DNA of 15,160 bases from JBJXDT01 sp046153505 (lineage in GTDB: Bacteria > Pseudomonadota > Gammaproteobacteria > Burkholderiales > Methylophilaceae), in contig JBJXDT010000022.1 of assembly GCA_046153505.1 (NCBI GenBank), positions 1 through 15,160 on the forward strand. The letters run 5' to 3'. Made by a program: the position numbers and the translations under genes. How positions within the stretch are numbered: the first letter of the stretch is position 1; each line of letters begins with the position of its first letter. The notes under the pieces were generated by a model. It saw only the letters and a program-made list of their open reading frames with translations, was not told the DNA's origin and did no database searches. Below are positions 7,505 to 14,755 of the stretch, one piece after another.

Positions 7505-8440
7505 TTATATCGCGGAACGAGTCAGCTTAAAGGTCTCATCAACCGCTTTTCGGTCAAAACTTGGTGAGAGGAGTTCAATAAAGCCATAAATATAGCCTCG
7601 CATAAAGGCATCTTTGCGCACACCCAAATACGTGGTGCTAGGCGGAAACAGATGGCTACAATCTAGCCGCACCAAGTCTTTATCGCGCTCTTCATCAAAC
7701 GCCATATTGGCAATTAATCCAATGCCTAAACCCAAGCCAACATAAGTTTTAATCACATCCGCATCAATTGCAGTAAGCACCACATTGGGCATTACACCAG
7801 CGTTATGAAACACTTTAGATACAGTGGTGCTTCCAGTAAACGCAAAATCATAAGTAATTAAGGGATAGCTTGCAACTTGCGCTAACGTGAGCGGCGATGC
7901 TTCTATCAAGCGATGACCTTTTGGTACCACTACACATCGATTCCACTCATAGCAAGGCAAGCAAAGAAGACGGCTATCTTGGCTAATTGCTTCAGTTGCT
8001 ATGCCAATATCCGCCTCGCCACTAGCCACTTGCGCAGTCACTTGTGAAGGATTTCCCTGATGAATATTGAGTTTAACGTGCGGAAAAATTTCCATAAACT
8101 GCTTAACGGCTTTGGGTAGCTTGTAGCGCGCCTGCGTGTGTGTGGTTGCAATTGTCAAGGTGCCCGTTTCAACTTTGCCAAACTCATCGCCCACACGTTT
8201 GATGTTCTGCATTTCCAGCATCACGGTAGCCGCTAATTTAATAATGTGCTTACCTGGTTCGGTTACGCCTGTTAAGCGCTTACCATTGCGCTGAAATATT
8301 TGCAAATTGAGTTCGTCTTCGAGCAGTTGAATTTGCTTGCTAACGCCCGGTTGCGAAGTATGCAAGGCTTCTGCCGCAGCAGAAATACTTAAACCTTGTC
8401 GCGCCACTTCGTGAACATATTTTAATTGATGAAGTTTCAT
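7505..8440 (-). CDS. cysB: CysB-type LysR regulator of sulfur assimilation
   Basis: A 311-residue LysR-family regulator with an N-terminal winged helix-turn-helix (LSISAAAEALHTSQPGVSKQ, residues 17-36) and a periplasmic-binding-protein-like effector domain. The residues known to hold sulfate in Klebsiella CysB fall at the same numbers here: T100 and T102 in TTHTQARY, T149 in IATE, T202 in FTG. LPCYEWNR and DADVIKTYVGLGLGIGLIA are further CysB/Cbl hallmarks. I cannot separate CysB from its paralogue Cbl by sequence alone, but the divergent sulfate-assimilation genes favour CysB. I chose the ATG at 8440 over one five codons upstream (8455) because GAAGGGA at 8453-8447 is then an ideal ribosome-binding site with a 6-nt spacer, and because family members begin MKL-QL. 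Confidence 0.93.
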   Translation of the reverse strand: MKLHQLKYVHEVARQGLSISAAAEALHTSQPGVSKQIQLLEDELNLQIFQRNGKRLTGVTEPGKHIIKLAATVMLEMQNIKRVGDEFGKVETGTLTIATTHTQARYKLPKAVKQFMEIFPHVKLNIHQGNPSQVTAQVASGEADIGIATEAISQDSRLLCLPCYEWNRCVVVPKGHRLIEASPLTLAQVASYPLITYDFAFTGSTTVSKVFHNAGVMPNVVLTAIDADVIKTYVGLGLGIGLIANMAFDEERDKDLVRLDCSHLFPPSTTYLGVRKDAFMRGYIYGFIELLSPSFDRKAVDETFKLTRSAI

Positions 8441-8446
8441 GCAAAG

Positions 8447-8453
8447 TCCCTTC
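8447..8453 (-). promoter_or_regulatory. Ribosome-binding site fixing the cysB start
   Basis: GAAGGGA lies 6 nt upstream of the ATG at 8440. It sits inside the short extension that would be coding if the ATG at 8455 were used, which argues that the 8440 start is the real one. Confidence 0.7.
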
Positions 8454-8476
8454 AATTTTCTTTATAACTAAATCAT

Positions 8477-8499
8477 ATACCAAAATAACAAATCGGTAT
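8477..8499. promoter_or_regulatory. Candidate CysB (LysR-type) operator dyad
   Basis: ATACC and GGTAT form an inverted repeat with a 13-nt spacer. The centre, near 8488, lies about 64 bp upstream of the start point predicted from the TATAAA at 8540-8545, which is where LysR activators usually bind. It also overlaps the possible -35 of cysB, which would suit autoregulation. The arms are only 5 bp, so this is a proposal from geometry and not a proven site. Confidence 0.35.
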
Positions 8500-8561
8500 T
8501 AATTAATTATATAAACTACTGATATATTACGCGACTATATATAAAATGTGGGTGTTATAAC

Positions 8562-9407
8562 GTGAATTTATACTATATTTTTGCAGGTTTTGTTGTTGGT
8601 CTGCTCGTTGGCCTCACTGGTGTGGGCGGTGGCTCGCTTATGACGCCAATTTTACTCATATTTTTTAATGTCAAAGCGGCTGTCGCAGTAGGTACAGATT
8701 TACTTTATGCATCCATCACAAAAACCGCTGGCATTTTTGCGCATGGCAAATTGGGAAATATTGATTGGAACATCGTCAAGTTGCTTGCATATGGGAGCGT
8801 GCCAGCCTCTATCATCACCACTTTATATTTAAGAACGCTGGATATCGCCTCTGATCACGCAGTATCAGAAATAAAATTTTGGCTGGGCGTCGCACTGTTG
8901 CTAACTTCACTGTCTGTTTTATTTCGCAATCAATTAGCAAAACTAGCTAAATCAGGGCATTGGATTAACCCCAAATATACGCCAATAGCTACAGTTATTT
9001 TAGGTGTTGTTCTTGGTTTTCTGGTCACCCTAACGTCTGTTGGGGCAGGTGCGCTTGGTGTTACCGCCTTGCTAATTTTGTACCCTAAGGCACCAATTAC
9101 CAAAATTGTTGGTTCAGACGTCGCACACGCCGTACCACTGACTTTGGTTGCAGGTTTGGGGCACGTGACGCTTGGTACGGTAGATTACTCTCTACTTGGT
9201 ACATTGCTCATTGGCTCAATCCCAGGCATATGGATTGGTAGTCACTTGAGCTCGAAAGTAGCTGAGCATTGGGTGCGCGTGGTGCTAGCACTAATTTTAG
9301 TATATGTAGGCCAAAAGCTTGCGTTCCCGCAATTTAATCAGTTGCTTGGTGTTTCAGTTTTGCTATTTATTGTGGCGTTAAAACAGCTTGGCTTAAGAAA
9401 AACCTAA
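8562..9407 (+). CDS. TauE/SafE (DUF81) family sulfur-anion transporter, GTG start
   Basis: A 281-residue polytopic inner-membrane protein with the two-fold internal repeat of the TauE/SafE family. Half one has GVGGGS (20-25) and VGTDLLYA (43-50); half two has SVGAGALG (159-166) and VGSDVAHA (183-190). Family members export sulfite or sulfoacetate, and some encoded in cys clusters (for example corynebacterial CysZ) are proposed sulfate importers. It is the first gene of the sulfate-assimilation run and no ABC or SulP sulfate importer is present here, so either direction fits; import is an inference. The start is GTG at 8562, placing the first membrane helix at the N-terminus; the ribosome-binding site is weak (GTGGG). 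The gene lies 54 bp before cysI. Confidence 0.88.
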   Translation: MNLYYIFAGFVVGLLVGLTGVGGGSLMTPILLIFFNVKAAVAVGTDLLYASITKTAGIFAHGKLGNIDWNIVKLLAYGSVPASIITTLYLRTLDIASDHAVSEIKFWLGVALLLTSLSVLFRNQLAKLAKSGHWINPKYTPIATVILGVVLGFLVTLTSVGAGALGVTALLILYPKAPITKIVGSDVAHAVPLTLVAGLGHVTLGTVDYSLLGTLLIGSIPGIWIGSHLSSKVAEHWVRVVLALILVYVGQKLAFPQFNQLLGVSVLLFIVALKQLGLRKT

Positions 9408-9423
9408 GAAAAAGTAAGGTTTT
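9399..9423 (+). terminator. Weak stem-loop at the tauE–cysI junction
   Basis: AAAACCT (9399-9405) pairs with AGGTTTT (9417-9423), a 7-bp stem with an 11-nt A-rich loop that includes part of the tauE stop codon. It is AT-rich and followed by only one short T run, so it is at most a partial terminator or a transcript-processing element between the transporter and the reductase genes. Confidence 0.25.
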
Positions 9424-9424
9424 A

Positions 9425-9437
9425 CGTTAAAATAACG
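9425..9437. promoter_or_regulatory. Short perfect dyad in the cysI leader
   Basis: CGTTA-AAA-TAACG is a perfect inverted repeat 24 bp before the cysI ATG. It contains TAAAAT (9428-9433), a plausible -10 hexamer, but no matching -35 lies 16-18 bp upstream. It may be an operator, part of a secondary cysI promoter, or chance. Confidence 0.25.
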
Positions 9438-9461
9438 CCTCTTTGAAAAGCCGAACTAAAA

Positions 9462-11126
9462 ATGTACAAATACGATAAATTAGACCAGCAAATTGTTGAC
9501 GAACGCGTCGCTCAATACCGCGACCAAACGCGCCGCTACTTAGCTGGTGAACTCACAGACGACGAGTTTCGTCCGCTACGCCTGCAAAATGGACTCTATA
9601 TTCAGCGACATGCACCAATGCTGCGCATCGCCGTGCCTTACGGCATGCTAAGCTCAAAACAGTTGCATAAACTGGCCGATATCGCCACAAGGTACGACAA
9701 AGGCTATGGCCACTTTAGCACGCGCCAAAACTTGCAACTTAACTGGCCGAAACTCGAAGATACGCCTGACATTCTAGCAGAGCTTGCAACGGTGGAAATG
9801 CATGCAATTCAAACCTCTGGTAATTGCATTCGCAACATTACGACTGACCAATTTGCTGGTATTGCACCAGACGAAATTATCGACCCACGCGCGATGGCTG
9901 AAGTTATGCGCCAATGGAGCACGTTCCACCCAGAGTTCGCCCTTTTGCCGCGCAAATTCAAAATCGCCGTTTCTGGAACCAAAGAAGACCGCGCCGTGGT
10001 ACAAATGCACGATATCGGTATGGAATTTTATCCTGATGCACTAGGCAAAATGGCCATTAAAGTATGGGTCGGTGGCGGGCTGGGACGCACGCCAATACTA
10101 GGCGCGGTGATACGCGAGCATCTCGAGTGGCAACACGCCCTCACCTTTTGCGAGGCAATAATTCGTGTGTACAACCTACACGGACGTCGTGACAATATTT
10201 ATAAAGCGCGCATTAAAATTTTGGTGAAAGCCCTTGGTATTGAAGAGTTCAAAAATCAAGTCGAGGCCGAATGGGCGCACTTAAAAGATGCGCCAAACAC
10301 CATTACCGAAGCTGAATTGGCGCGGGTTGGCAAACATTTTGATGTGATGCCTTATGAAAACCTGCCCGCGAATGACGTCATTTTTGATAGCGCAATTGCA
10401 AGCAACCCCGCCTTTGCGGCTTGGGTTAAGCGCTGTGTGCATGCACATAAACAGCCGGGCTACCGTGCCATCACATTATCTTTAAAACCACACGGCAAGG
10501 CGCCTGGAGACGCAACCAGCGAACAAATGCACTTGGTTGCGGATTTGGCTGAGCAATACAGTTTTGGGGAATTACGCGTATCGCATGAGCAAAATTTGAT
10601 TCTGGCCGACGTAAAGCTGAGTGACTTATTTGCGCTTTGGGAAAAAGCCCGCGCAAACGGCTTAGCAACCCCTAATATTGGCCTTCTCACAGACATTATT
10701 TGCTGCCCAGGCGGCGATTTCTGTAGCTTAGCAAATGCAAAATCTATCCCGATTGCCGAAGCGATTCAAATGCAATTCGACAATCTCGATTATTTGCACG
10801 ACATCGGCGACATTGAAATCAACATTTCCGGCTGTATGAACGCCTGCGGCCATCACCACATTGGTCACATCGGCATTTTGGGCGTGGATAAAGACAGCGA
10901 AGAATGGTATCAAGTCTCGCTCGGCGGCAAGCAAGGCAATGACGCCAGCCTCGGCACCGTGATTGGCCGCTCGTTCGCTGCGGATGAAATGCCAGATGTG
11001 GTGCAAAAATTGATTGATGTGTACGTGAAAGAACGCACGCCGGAAGAGCGCTTTATCGACACCGTGCGCCGCTTAGGATTAGAGCCGTTCAAAGCCAATG
11101 TTTATGCAGCAAAGGAAGTGGCATGA
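9462..11126 (+). CDS. cysI: Assimilatory sulfite reductase hemoprotein
   Basis: A 554-residue cytoplasmic sirohaem/[4Fe-4S] enzyme carrying out the six-electron reduction of sulfite to sulfide. The cluster ligands are visible as C415-x5-C421 (CPGGDFC) and C458-x3-C462 (CMNAC), the sulfite/nitrite reductase pattern. FSTRQNLQLNW (85-95) and TSGNCIRN (118-125) belong to the substrate/sirohaem-binding regions of the duplicated family fold. A related assimilatory nitrite reductase is excluded mainly by the surrounding cys genes. No cysJ flavoprotein is nearby, so electrons likely come from ferredoxin or an unidentified reductase. The ATG has only a weak ribosome-binding site. The gene ends in a 4-bp ATGA overlap with the DUF934 gene, indicating coupled translation. 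Confidence 0.95.
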   Translation: MYKYDKLDQQIVDERVAQYRDQTRRYLAGELTDDEFRPLRLQNGLYIQRHAPMLRIAVPYGMLSSKQLHKLADIATRYDKGYGHFSTRQNLQLNWPKLEDTPDILAELATVEMHAIQTSGNCIRNITTDQFAGIAPDEIIDPRAMAEVMRQWSTFHPEFALLPRKFKIAVSGTKEDRAVVQMHDIGMEFYPDALGKMAIKVWVGGGLGRTPILGAVIREHLEWQHALTFCEAIIRVYNLHGRRDNIYKARIKILVKALGIEEFKNQVEAEWAHLKDAPNTITEAELARVGKHFDVMPYENLPANDVIFDSAIASNPAFAAWVKRCVHAHKQPGYRAITLSLKPHGKAPGDATSEQMHLVADLAEQYSFGELRVSHEQNLILADVKLSDLFALWEKARANGLATPNIGLLTDIICCPGGDFCSLANAKSIPIAEAIQMQFDNLDYLHDIGDIEINISGCMNACGHHHIGHIGILGVDKDSEEWYQVSLGGKQGNDASLGTVIGRSFAADEMPDVVQKLIDVYVKERTPEERFIDTVRRLGLEPFKANVYAAKEVA

Positions 11127-11740
11127 GCAACTTAATACAACTAAAAAATGCCGTGGCTTCTGTTGTTGCAGATGATTGGACGATTGTGCAATTACCTGCC
11201 AGTCAAGTGGAAGAACGCAAGCAAGCAGGCAAAGTCGTGCTATTCAAACTGACTGGGGAAAAAACTGTGACTGACGAACAAATCGCCAACACAGAAATTC
11301 CCACAAGCGGCAATATTATCCTACCGTTAAGCGTTTTTATTGCGCGCAAGAATGAGCTTGAAAGTCGTCTTAGCCAAGGCACTGTTGGTGTCTGGCTTGC
11401 CACGCATGAAGTTCTTGAAGACCTGTTAAAGATGATTTCTGACATTAACCAATTACCTATAATCGCCGTGTTTGTCGAACGCTTTGCGGACGGACGCATT
11501 TTTTCGCTGGGTACCCTGTTGCGTTCACGTTATGGTTTCAAAAATGAACTGCGTGCGTTTGGCGACGTACTTCGCGACCAGCTATTTTTTTTAAAACGTG
11601 CTGGCTTTAGTAGTTTCCAAATCAGAGCAAATAGAAGTGCCGAAGAAGCAATCGCAAGCTTAAATGACTTTACAGCGCCTTATCAAGGTGCAGTGGATGA
11701 GCCGCGAGCCATATTTACCCGCTACAACCGAGGTGCATAA
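11123..11740 (+). CDS. DUF934 protein of the sulfite-reduction operon
   Basis: A 205-residue soluble protein of the DUF934 family, which in many proteobacteria is encoded directly after cysI. Core motifs are VGVWLA (88-93), FADGRIFSLGTLLRSRYG (121-138), ELRAFGDVLRDQLFFLKRAGF (142-162), and VDEPRAIFTR (191-200). There are no cysteines, so it cannot bind an iron–sulfur cluster through Cys. The molecular role is unknown; association with sulfite reductase is inferred from conserved gene order. Typical members, as I recall them, are about 160-170 residues; the extra length here lies at about residues 27-60 between the N-terminal strand and the ILPLSVFI segment. AAGGAAG 4 nt upstream and the ATGA overlap with cysI indicate coupled, near-stoichiometric synthesis. 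Confidence 0.88.
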   Translation: MSNLIQLKNAVASVVADDWTIVQLPASQVEERKQAGKVVLFKLTGEKTVTDEQIANTEIPTSGNIILPLSVFIARKNELESRLSQGTVGVWLATHEVLEDLLKMISDINQLPIIAVFVERFADGRIFSLGTLLRSRYGFKNELRAFGDVLRDQLFFLKRAGFSSFQIRANRSAEEAIASLNDFTAPYQGAVDEPRAIFTRYNRGA

Positions 11741-11743
11741 ACA

Positions 11744-12502
11744 ATGTCCGGTGAAGTCAGTTTTTTGAAGCCAAACACAAGCAACCCAGCGACTAATCCG
11801 ACATTAACGGATGCGCTGAAAGCTAGCGTGCAAGCAAAGACTGGCAAAGTGCTGGATGAACTAAAAAATGCTGAGAAAACCTTCCAACCTATTACTTTTG
11901 CCAATAGTTTTGGTGCAGAAGACATGGTACTCACCGATATTATTCTAAAAAATCAACTTTCTATCGAGATTTTTTCGCTAGATACTGGTCGCCTTCCTGC
12001 TGAAACCTACGACTTAATGAGTGAAACAGAAAAACATTACAACACCAAGTTGAAAGTATATTTTCCACAAGCACAAACTGTTGAATTTTATGTTAAAAAT
12101 CATGGTATTAACGCATTTTACGAGTCTATTGAGCTTCGCAAGTCCTGCTGTCATATGCGCAAAGTAGAGCCATTGCAGCGCGCCTTGAACGGCAAGAAAG
12201 CATGGGTAACAGGCATGCGTGCTGAACAAGCTACGACACGCTCAAACTTACCCGTGCATGAGTATGATGAAGGCAACAAACTAGAAAAGTTCAATCCGCT
12301 ATCCGACTGGACAGAGCAAGAGGTCTGGGCATACATTCGCTTATACAATGTCCCTTATAATGCCTTACATGACCAGTTTTACCCAAGCATAGGCTGCGCG
12401 CCTTGCACGCGAGCTATTGCGATAGGTGAAGATGTGCGCGCGGGAAGATGGTGGTGGGAAGATCCCCAAAACAAAGAATGCGGACTTCACGTAAAAAATT
12501 AA
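11744..12502 (+). CDS. cysH: Adenylyl-sulfate (APS) reductase, [4Fe-4S] type
   Basis: A 252-residue cytoplasmic reductase that converts activated sulfate to sulfite using thioredoxin or glutaredoxin. It carries both Cys pairs of the iron–sulfur form, C135-C136 (SCCHMRKVEP) and C218-x2-C221 (GCAPC), which in this family mark use of APS and not PAPS. The catalytic Cys is C246 in the C-terminal ECGLH motif. Other signatures are SFGAEDMVL, SLDTGRLPAET and VTGMRAEQATTRSNL. The absence of cysC here agrees with direct APS reduction. The start follows the DUF934 stop by 3 bp with GAGGTG as ribosome-binding site. A downstream gap of 26 AT-rich bases precedes cysD. Confidence 0.95.
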   Translation: MSGEVSFLKPNTSNPATNPTLTDALKASVQAKTGKVLDELKNAEKTFQPITFANSFGAEDMVLTDIILKNQLSIEIFSLDTGRLPAETYDLMSETEKHYNTKLKVYFPQAQTVEFYVKNHGINAFYESIELRKSCCHMRKVEPLQRALNGKKAWVTGMRAEQATTRSNLPVHEYDEGNKLEKFNPLSDWTEQEVWAYIRLYNVPYNALHDQFYPSIGCAPCTRAIAIGEDVRAGRWWWEDPQNKECGLHVKN

Positions 12503-12528
12503 ATATATATATTAAACTATTGAAAATT

Positions 12529-13455
12529 ATGAATAAAACTCCATTATCACATCTAGACTGGCTAGAGGCAGAAGCGATTCATATTCTGCGCGAAGTCGCT
12601 GGGCAATGCTCTAACCCAGTGCTACTTTTTTCTGGCGGTAAAGATTCCTTATGCATCTTGCGTTTGTCTGAGAAGGCATTTCGTCCAGGCCGATTTCCCT
12701 TCCCTCTCATGCACATTGACACGGGTCATAATTACAAGGAAGTGATAGATTTTCGTGACCAACGCGCGGCTGAGCTTGGCGAGCGCTTGATTGTGCGCTC
12801 GGTAGAAGACTCAATGAAACGCGGCACAGTAGTCTTAAAATCACCTGATGAGCCGCGAAACAAACACCAATCGGTCACTCTGTTAGAAGCGATTGAAGAA
12901 CATGGCTTTGATTGCTGCATCGGTGGTGCACGTCGAGATGAAGAAAAAGCCCGCGCTAAAGAACGTATCATGAGCTTTCGTGATGAATTTGGTCAATGGG
13001 ACCCAAAAAATCAACGTCCTGAACTATGGAATTTGTACAACGCCCGCTCGCACAAAGGCGAAAATATTCGTGCTTTCCCTATCTCAAATTGGACCGAAAT
13101 GGACGTTTGGCAATATATCGAACGCGAGAATCTAGGGTTGCCAAGCATATACTTCGCCCATCAGCGTGACATTATCATGCGCGGTGACGCCATGATGCCA
13201 GCGAACGTAGCTTTGGCTTCTGGTGAAGTGATTAACGTGCCAAAAGCTGACGAAATCGTAACTAATATGCAAGTAAGGTTCCGTACAGTAGGTGACATTA
13301 CGTGCACGGCTCCAGTGTTAAGTAATGCGGACAGCGTGAGTAAAATCGTATTGGAAACGGCTACTACAACCATTACAGAGCGCGGCGCGACACGCTTAGA
13401 TGATCAGACCTCTGATGCTTCAATGGAGCAGCGCAAGAAGGAGGGTTATTTCTAA
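12529..13455 (+). CDS. cysD: Sulfate adenylyltransferase small subunit
   Basis: A 308-residue ATP-pyrophosphatase-family subunit that, with CysN, forms APS from ATP and sulfate. The PP-loop SGGKDS is at residues 35-40. MHIDTGHNYKEVI, GGARRDEEKARAKERI, FPISNWTEMDVWQYI and the C-terminal RKKEGYF are hallmarks. Length agrees with E. coli CysD (302). The frame is open back to an ATG at 12448, but that would add 27 unrelated basic residues translated from the end of cysH. The ATG at 12529 gives the family N-terminus (HLDWLEAEAIHI). No clear ribosome-binding site precedes it; the leader is almost pure A/T, so initiation may depend on an unstructured leader. The stop overlaps the cysN ATG by one base. 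Confidence 0.95.
   Translation: MNKTPLSHLDWLEAEAIHILREVAGQCSNPVLLFSGGKDSLCILRLSEKAFRPGRFPFPLMHIDTGHNYKEVIDFRDQRAAELGERLIVRSVEDSMKRGTVVLKSPDEPRNKHQSVTLLEAIEEHGFDCCIGGARRDEEKARAKERIMSFRDEFGQWDPKNQRPELWNLYNARSHKGENIRAFPISNWTEMDVWQYIERENLGLPSIYFAHQRDIIMRGDAMMPANVALASGEVINVPKADEIVTNMQVRFRTVGDITCTAPVLSNADSVSKIVLETATTTITERGATRLDDQTSDASMEQRKKEGYF
13438..13445 (+). promoter_or_regulatory. Strong ribosome-binding site for cysN
   Basis: AAGGAGGG, 9 nt before the cysN ATG and inside the last codons of cysD. It is the strongest Shine-Dalgarno match in the plus-strand operon and contrasts with the near absence of one before cysD, suggesting that the two subunits are not balanced by initiation strength alone. 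Confidence 0.7.
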
Positions 13456-14735
13456 TGGGTAATAATGTGCAACATAACGATTCACTGCTACGCTTTATGA
13501 CTTGTGGAAGTGTAGATGATGGTAAAAGTACACTAATTGGACGTTTATTATTCGATACCAAAACGATTTTAGCAGACACACTCACACAAATTTCCAACAC
13601 GTCGAAAAAGCGCGGCATGCAAGCTGTCGACTTATCTCTACTCACAGATGGTCTACAAGCGGAACGTGAGCAAGGCATTACCATTGACGTTGCCTACCGC
13701 TATTTCAGTACTGGCACACGCAAATACATCATTGCTGATGCGCCTGGTCACGAGCAATACACCCGCAACATGGTGACTGCCGCCTCTACTGCAAATTTAG
13801 CGATCATATTAATTGATGCTCGCAAAGGCGTACTTACACAAACTCGTCGTCATTCATATTTAGCGCATCTCGTTGGCATTCCACACATTGTAGTAGCGGT
13901 AAATAAAATGGATTTGGTGAATTATGACCAAGCAGTATATGACAAGATTTGTGCAGATTACAAGGCGTTTGCAAAGGAAATTGGTCTAGCACAAGTACGT
14001 GACATTCGCTTTATTCCTATGTCAGCCCTAAATGGCGATATGCTTGTTGACCGCTTAGACAATTTGCCGTGGTACAAAGGTGAAACCTTGCTAGAAATTC
14101 TAGAGAAAGCACCAGCCGCAAACACCGAAGCCAGCGAAGCGTTTCGTTTTCCTGTTCAATTCGTCTGCCGTCCGCATGCATCAGAGGACCATGACCTGCA
14201 CGATTTCAGAGGATTTATGGGACGCATTGAAAGCGGTGATATTTCTGTTGGAGATGACGTAACCGTATTACCAAACGGCTACCAATCAAAAGTTAAATCT
14301 ATTTTACTTGGCGAAAAATCCCTAACCAGTGCGCAAACCGAACAAAGTGTGACAATACTTTTGGCCGATGAAATTGATACTTCTCGTGGTGATATGATTG
14401 TAAAAACAAGTGCAAAAATTGAACCTACAAAACAAATAGAAGCGCATATTTGTTGGCTCTCAGAGACGCCACTATCTCCAGCGCGCACTTATGTTATCCG
14501 CCACACGACACGCGAAAGCAAAGCCAAAGTTGGCGCAATTGCCTATAAAGTTGATGTGAATACTTTAGAGCAACAAACCACATCGGATTTAAAGATGAAT
14601 GATATTGCGCGAATCACATTTAAACTTGCTCAACCGCTCATGGTAGACAGTTACAGCAAAAATCGCGCGACAGGTGCGTTTATCGTCATTGATGAAAGCA
14701 CAAACAATACCGTTGGCGCGGGCATGATTGTATAA
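13455..14735 (+). CDS. cysN: Sulfate adenylyltransferase GTPase subunit
   Basis: A 426-residue translation-factor-like GTPase that drives APS synthesis in complex with CysD. G1 is GSVDDGKS at 18-25, the switch II/G3 is DAPGH at 95-99, and G4 is NKMD at 150-153. LTDGLQAEREQGITIDVAYRYF is the characteristic switch I region. Domains II and III (about 230-426, EF-Tu-like barrels) complete the protein. It is somewhat shorter than E. coli CysN (475) and ends after domain III, so it is not a CysN–CysC fusion and has no APS kinase domain, in line with an APS-type CysH. The stop is followed by a 47-bp AT-rich gap before fdxA. Confidence 0.96.
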   Translation: MGNNVQHNDSLLRFMTCGSVDDGKSTLIGRLLFDTKTILADTLTQISNTSKKRGMQAVDLSLLTDGLQAEREQGITIDVAYRYFSTGTRKYIIADAPGHEQYTRNMVTAASTANLAIILIDARKGVLTQTRRHSYLAHLVGIPHIVVAVNKMDLVNYDQAVYDKICADYKAFAKEIGLAQVRDIRFIPMSALNGDMLVDRLDNLPWYKGETLLEILEKAPAANTEASEAFRFPVQFVCRPHASEDHDLHDFRGFMGRIESGDISVGDDVTVLPNGYQSKVKSILLGEKSLTSAQTEQSVTILLADEIDTSRGDMIVKTSAKIEPTKQIEAHICWLSETPLSPARTYVIRHTTRESKAKVGAIAYKVDVNTLEQQTTSDLKMNDIARITFKLAQPLMVDSYSKNRATGAFIVIDESTNNTVGAGMIV

Positions 14736-14755
14736 ATTATAAAATAGATTAAAAT
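14728..14755 (+). promoter_or_regulatory. Possible fdxA promoter
   Basis: TTGTAT (14728-14733) and TAAAAT (14750-14755) are separated by 16 nt, spanning the cysN stop codon. The -10 matches five of six consensus bases, the -35 only three. An ATTAAA/TTTAAT dyad (14748-14753 and 14765-14770) overlaps it. The element would let the ferredoxin be made independently of the cys operon. Confidence 0.3.

Larger units (their letters stand above)
8441..8561. promoter_or_regulatory. Divergent control region between cysB and the tauE/cys genes
   Basis: A 121-bp, very AT-rich gap between two outward-facing genes. Candidate core elements, all weak: on the minus strand TTGTTA (8491-8486) and TATAAA (8466-8461), 19 nt apart, for cysB, plus an exact TATAAT at 8511-8506 without a good -35; on the plus strand TATAAA at 8540-8545 without a good -35, as is usual for activator-dependent promoters. 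A 23-bp dyad lies at 8477-8499. TTATAAC (8462-8468) and its inverse GTTATAA (8554-8560) bracket the region, though in such AT-rich DNA this could be chance. LysR regulators typically act from just such divergent intervals. Confidence 0.7.

Noticed and set aside
8441..8455. An earlier ATG for cysB at 8455 adding five residues (MKGLC)
   Set aside because: The added codons contain the GAAGGGA ribosome-binding site for the ATG at 8440, and the family N-terminus begins at that later Met.
12499..12516. An AT-rich near-palindrome between cysH and cysD as a terminator or operator
   Set aside because: Alternating A/T makes imperfect symmetry likely by chance; there is no GC stem and no T run after a hairpin.
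12448..12528. A longer cysD reading frame starting inside cysH
   Set aside because: The 27 extra residues are basic, unlike CysD, and are an out-of-frame reading of the conserved cysH C-terminus; the ATG at 12529 matches the family start.
13373..13684. A minus-strand open frame spanning the cysD/cysN junction
   Set aside because: It is antisense to two strongly conserved genes, with unnatural Ser/Cys-rich composition and no ribosome-binding site that I can support.
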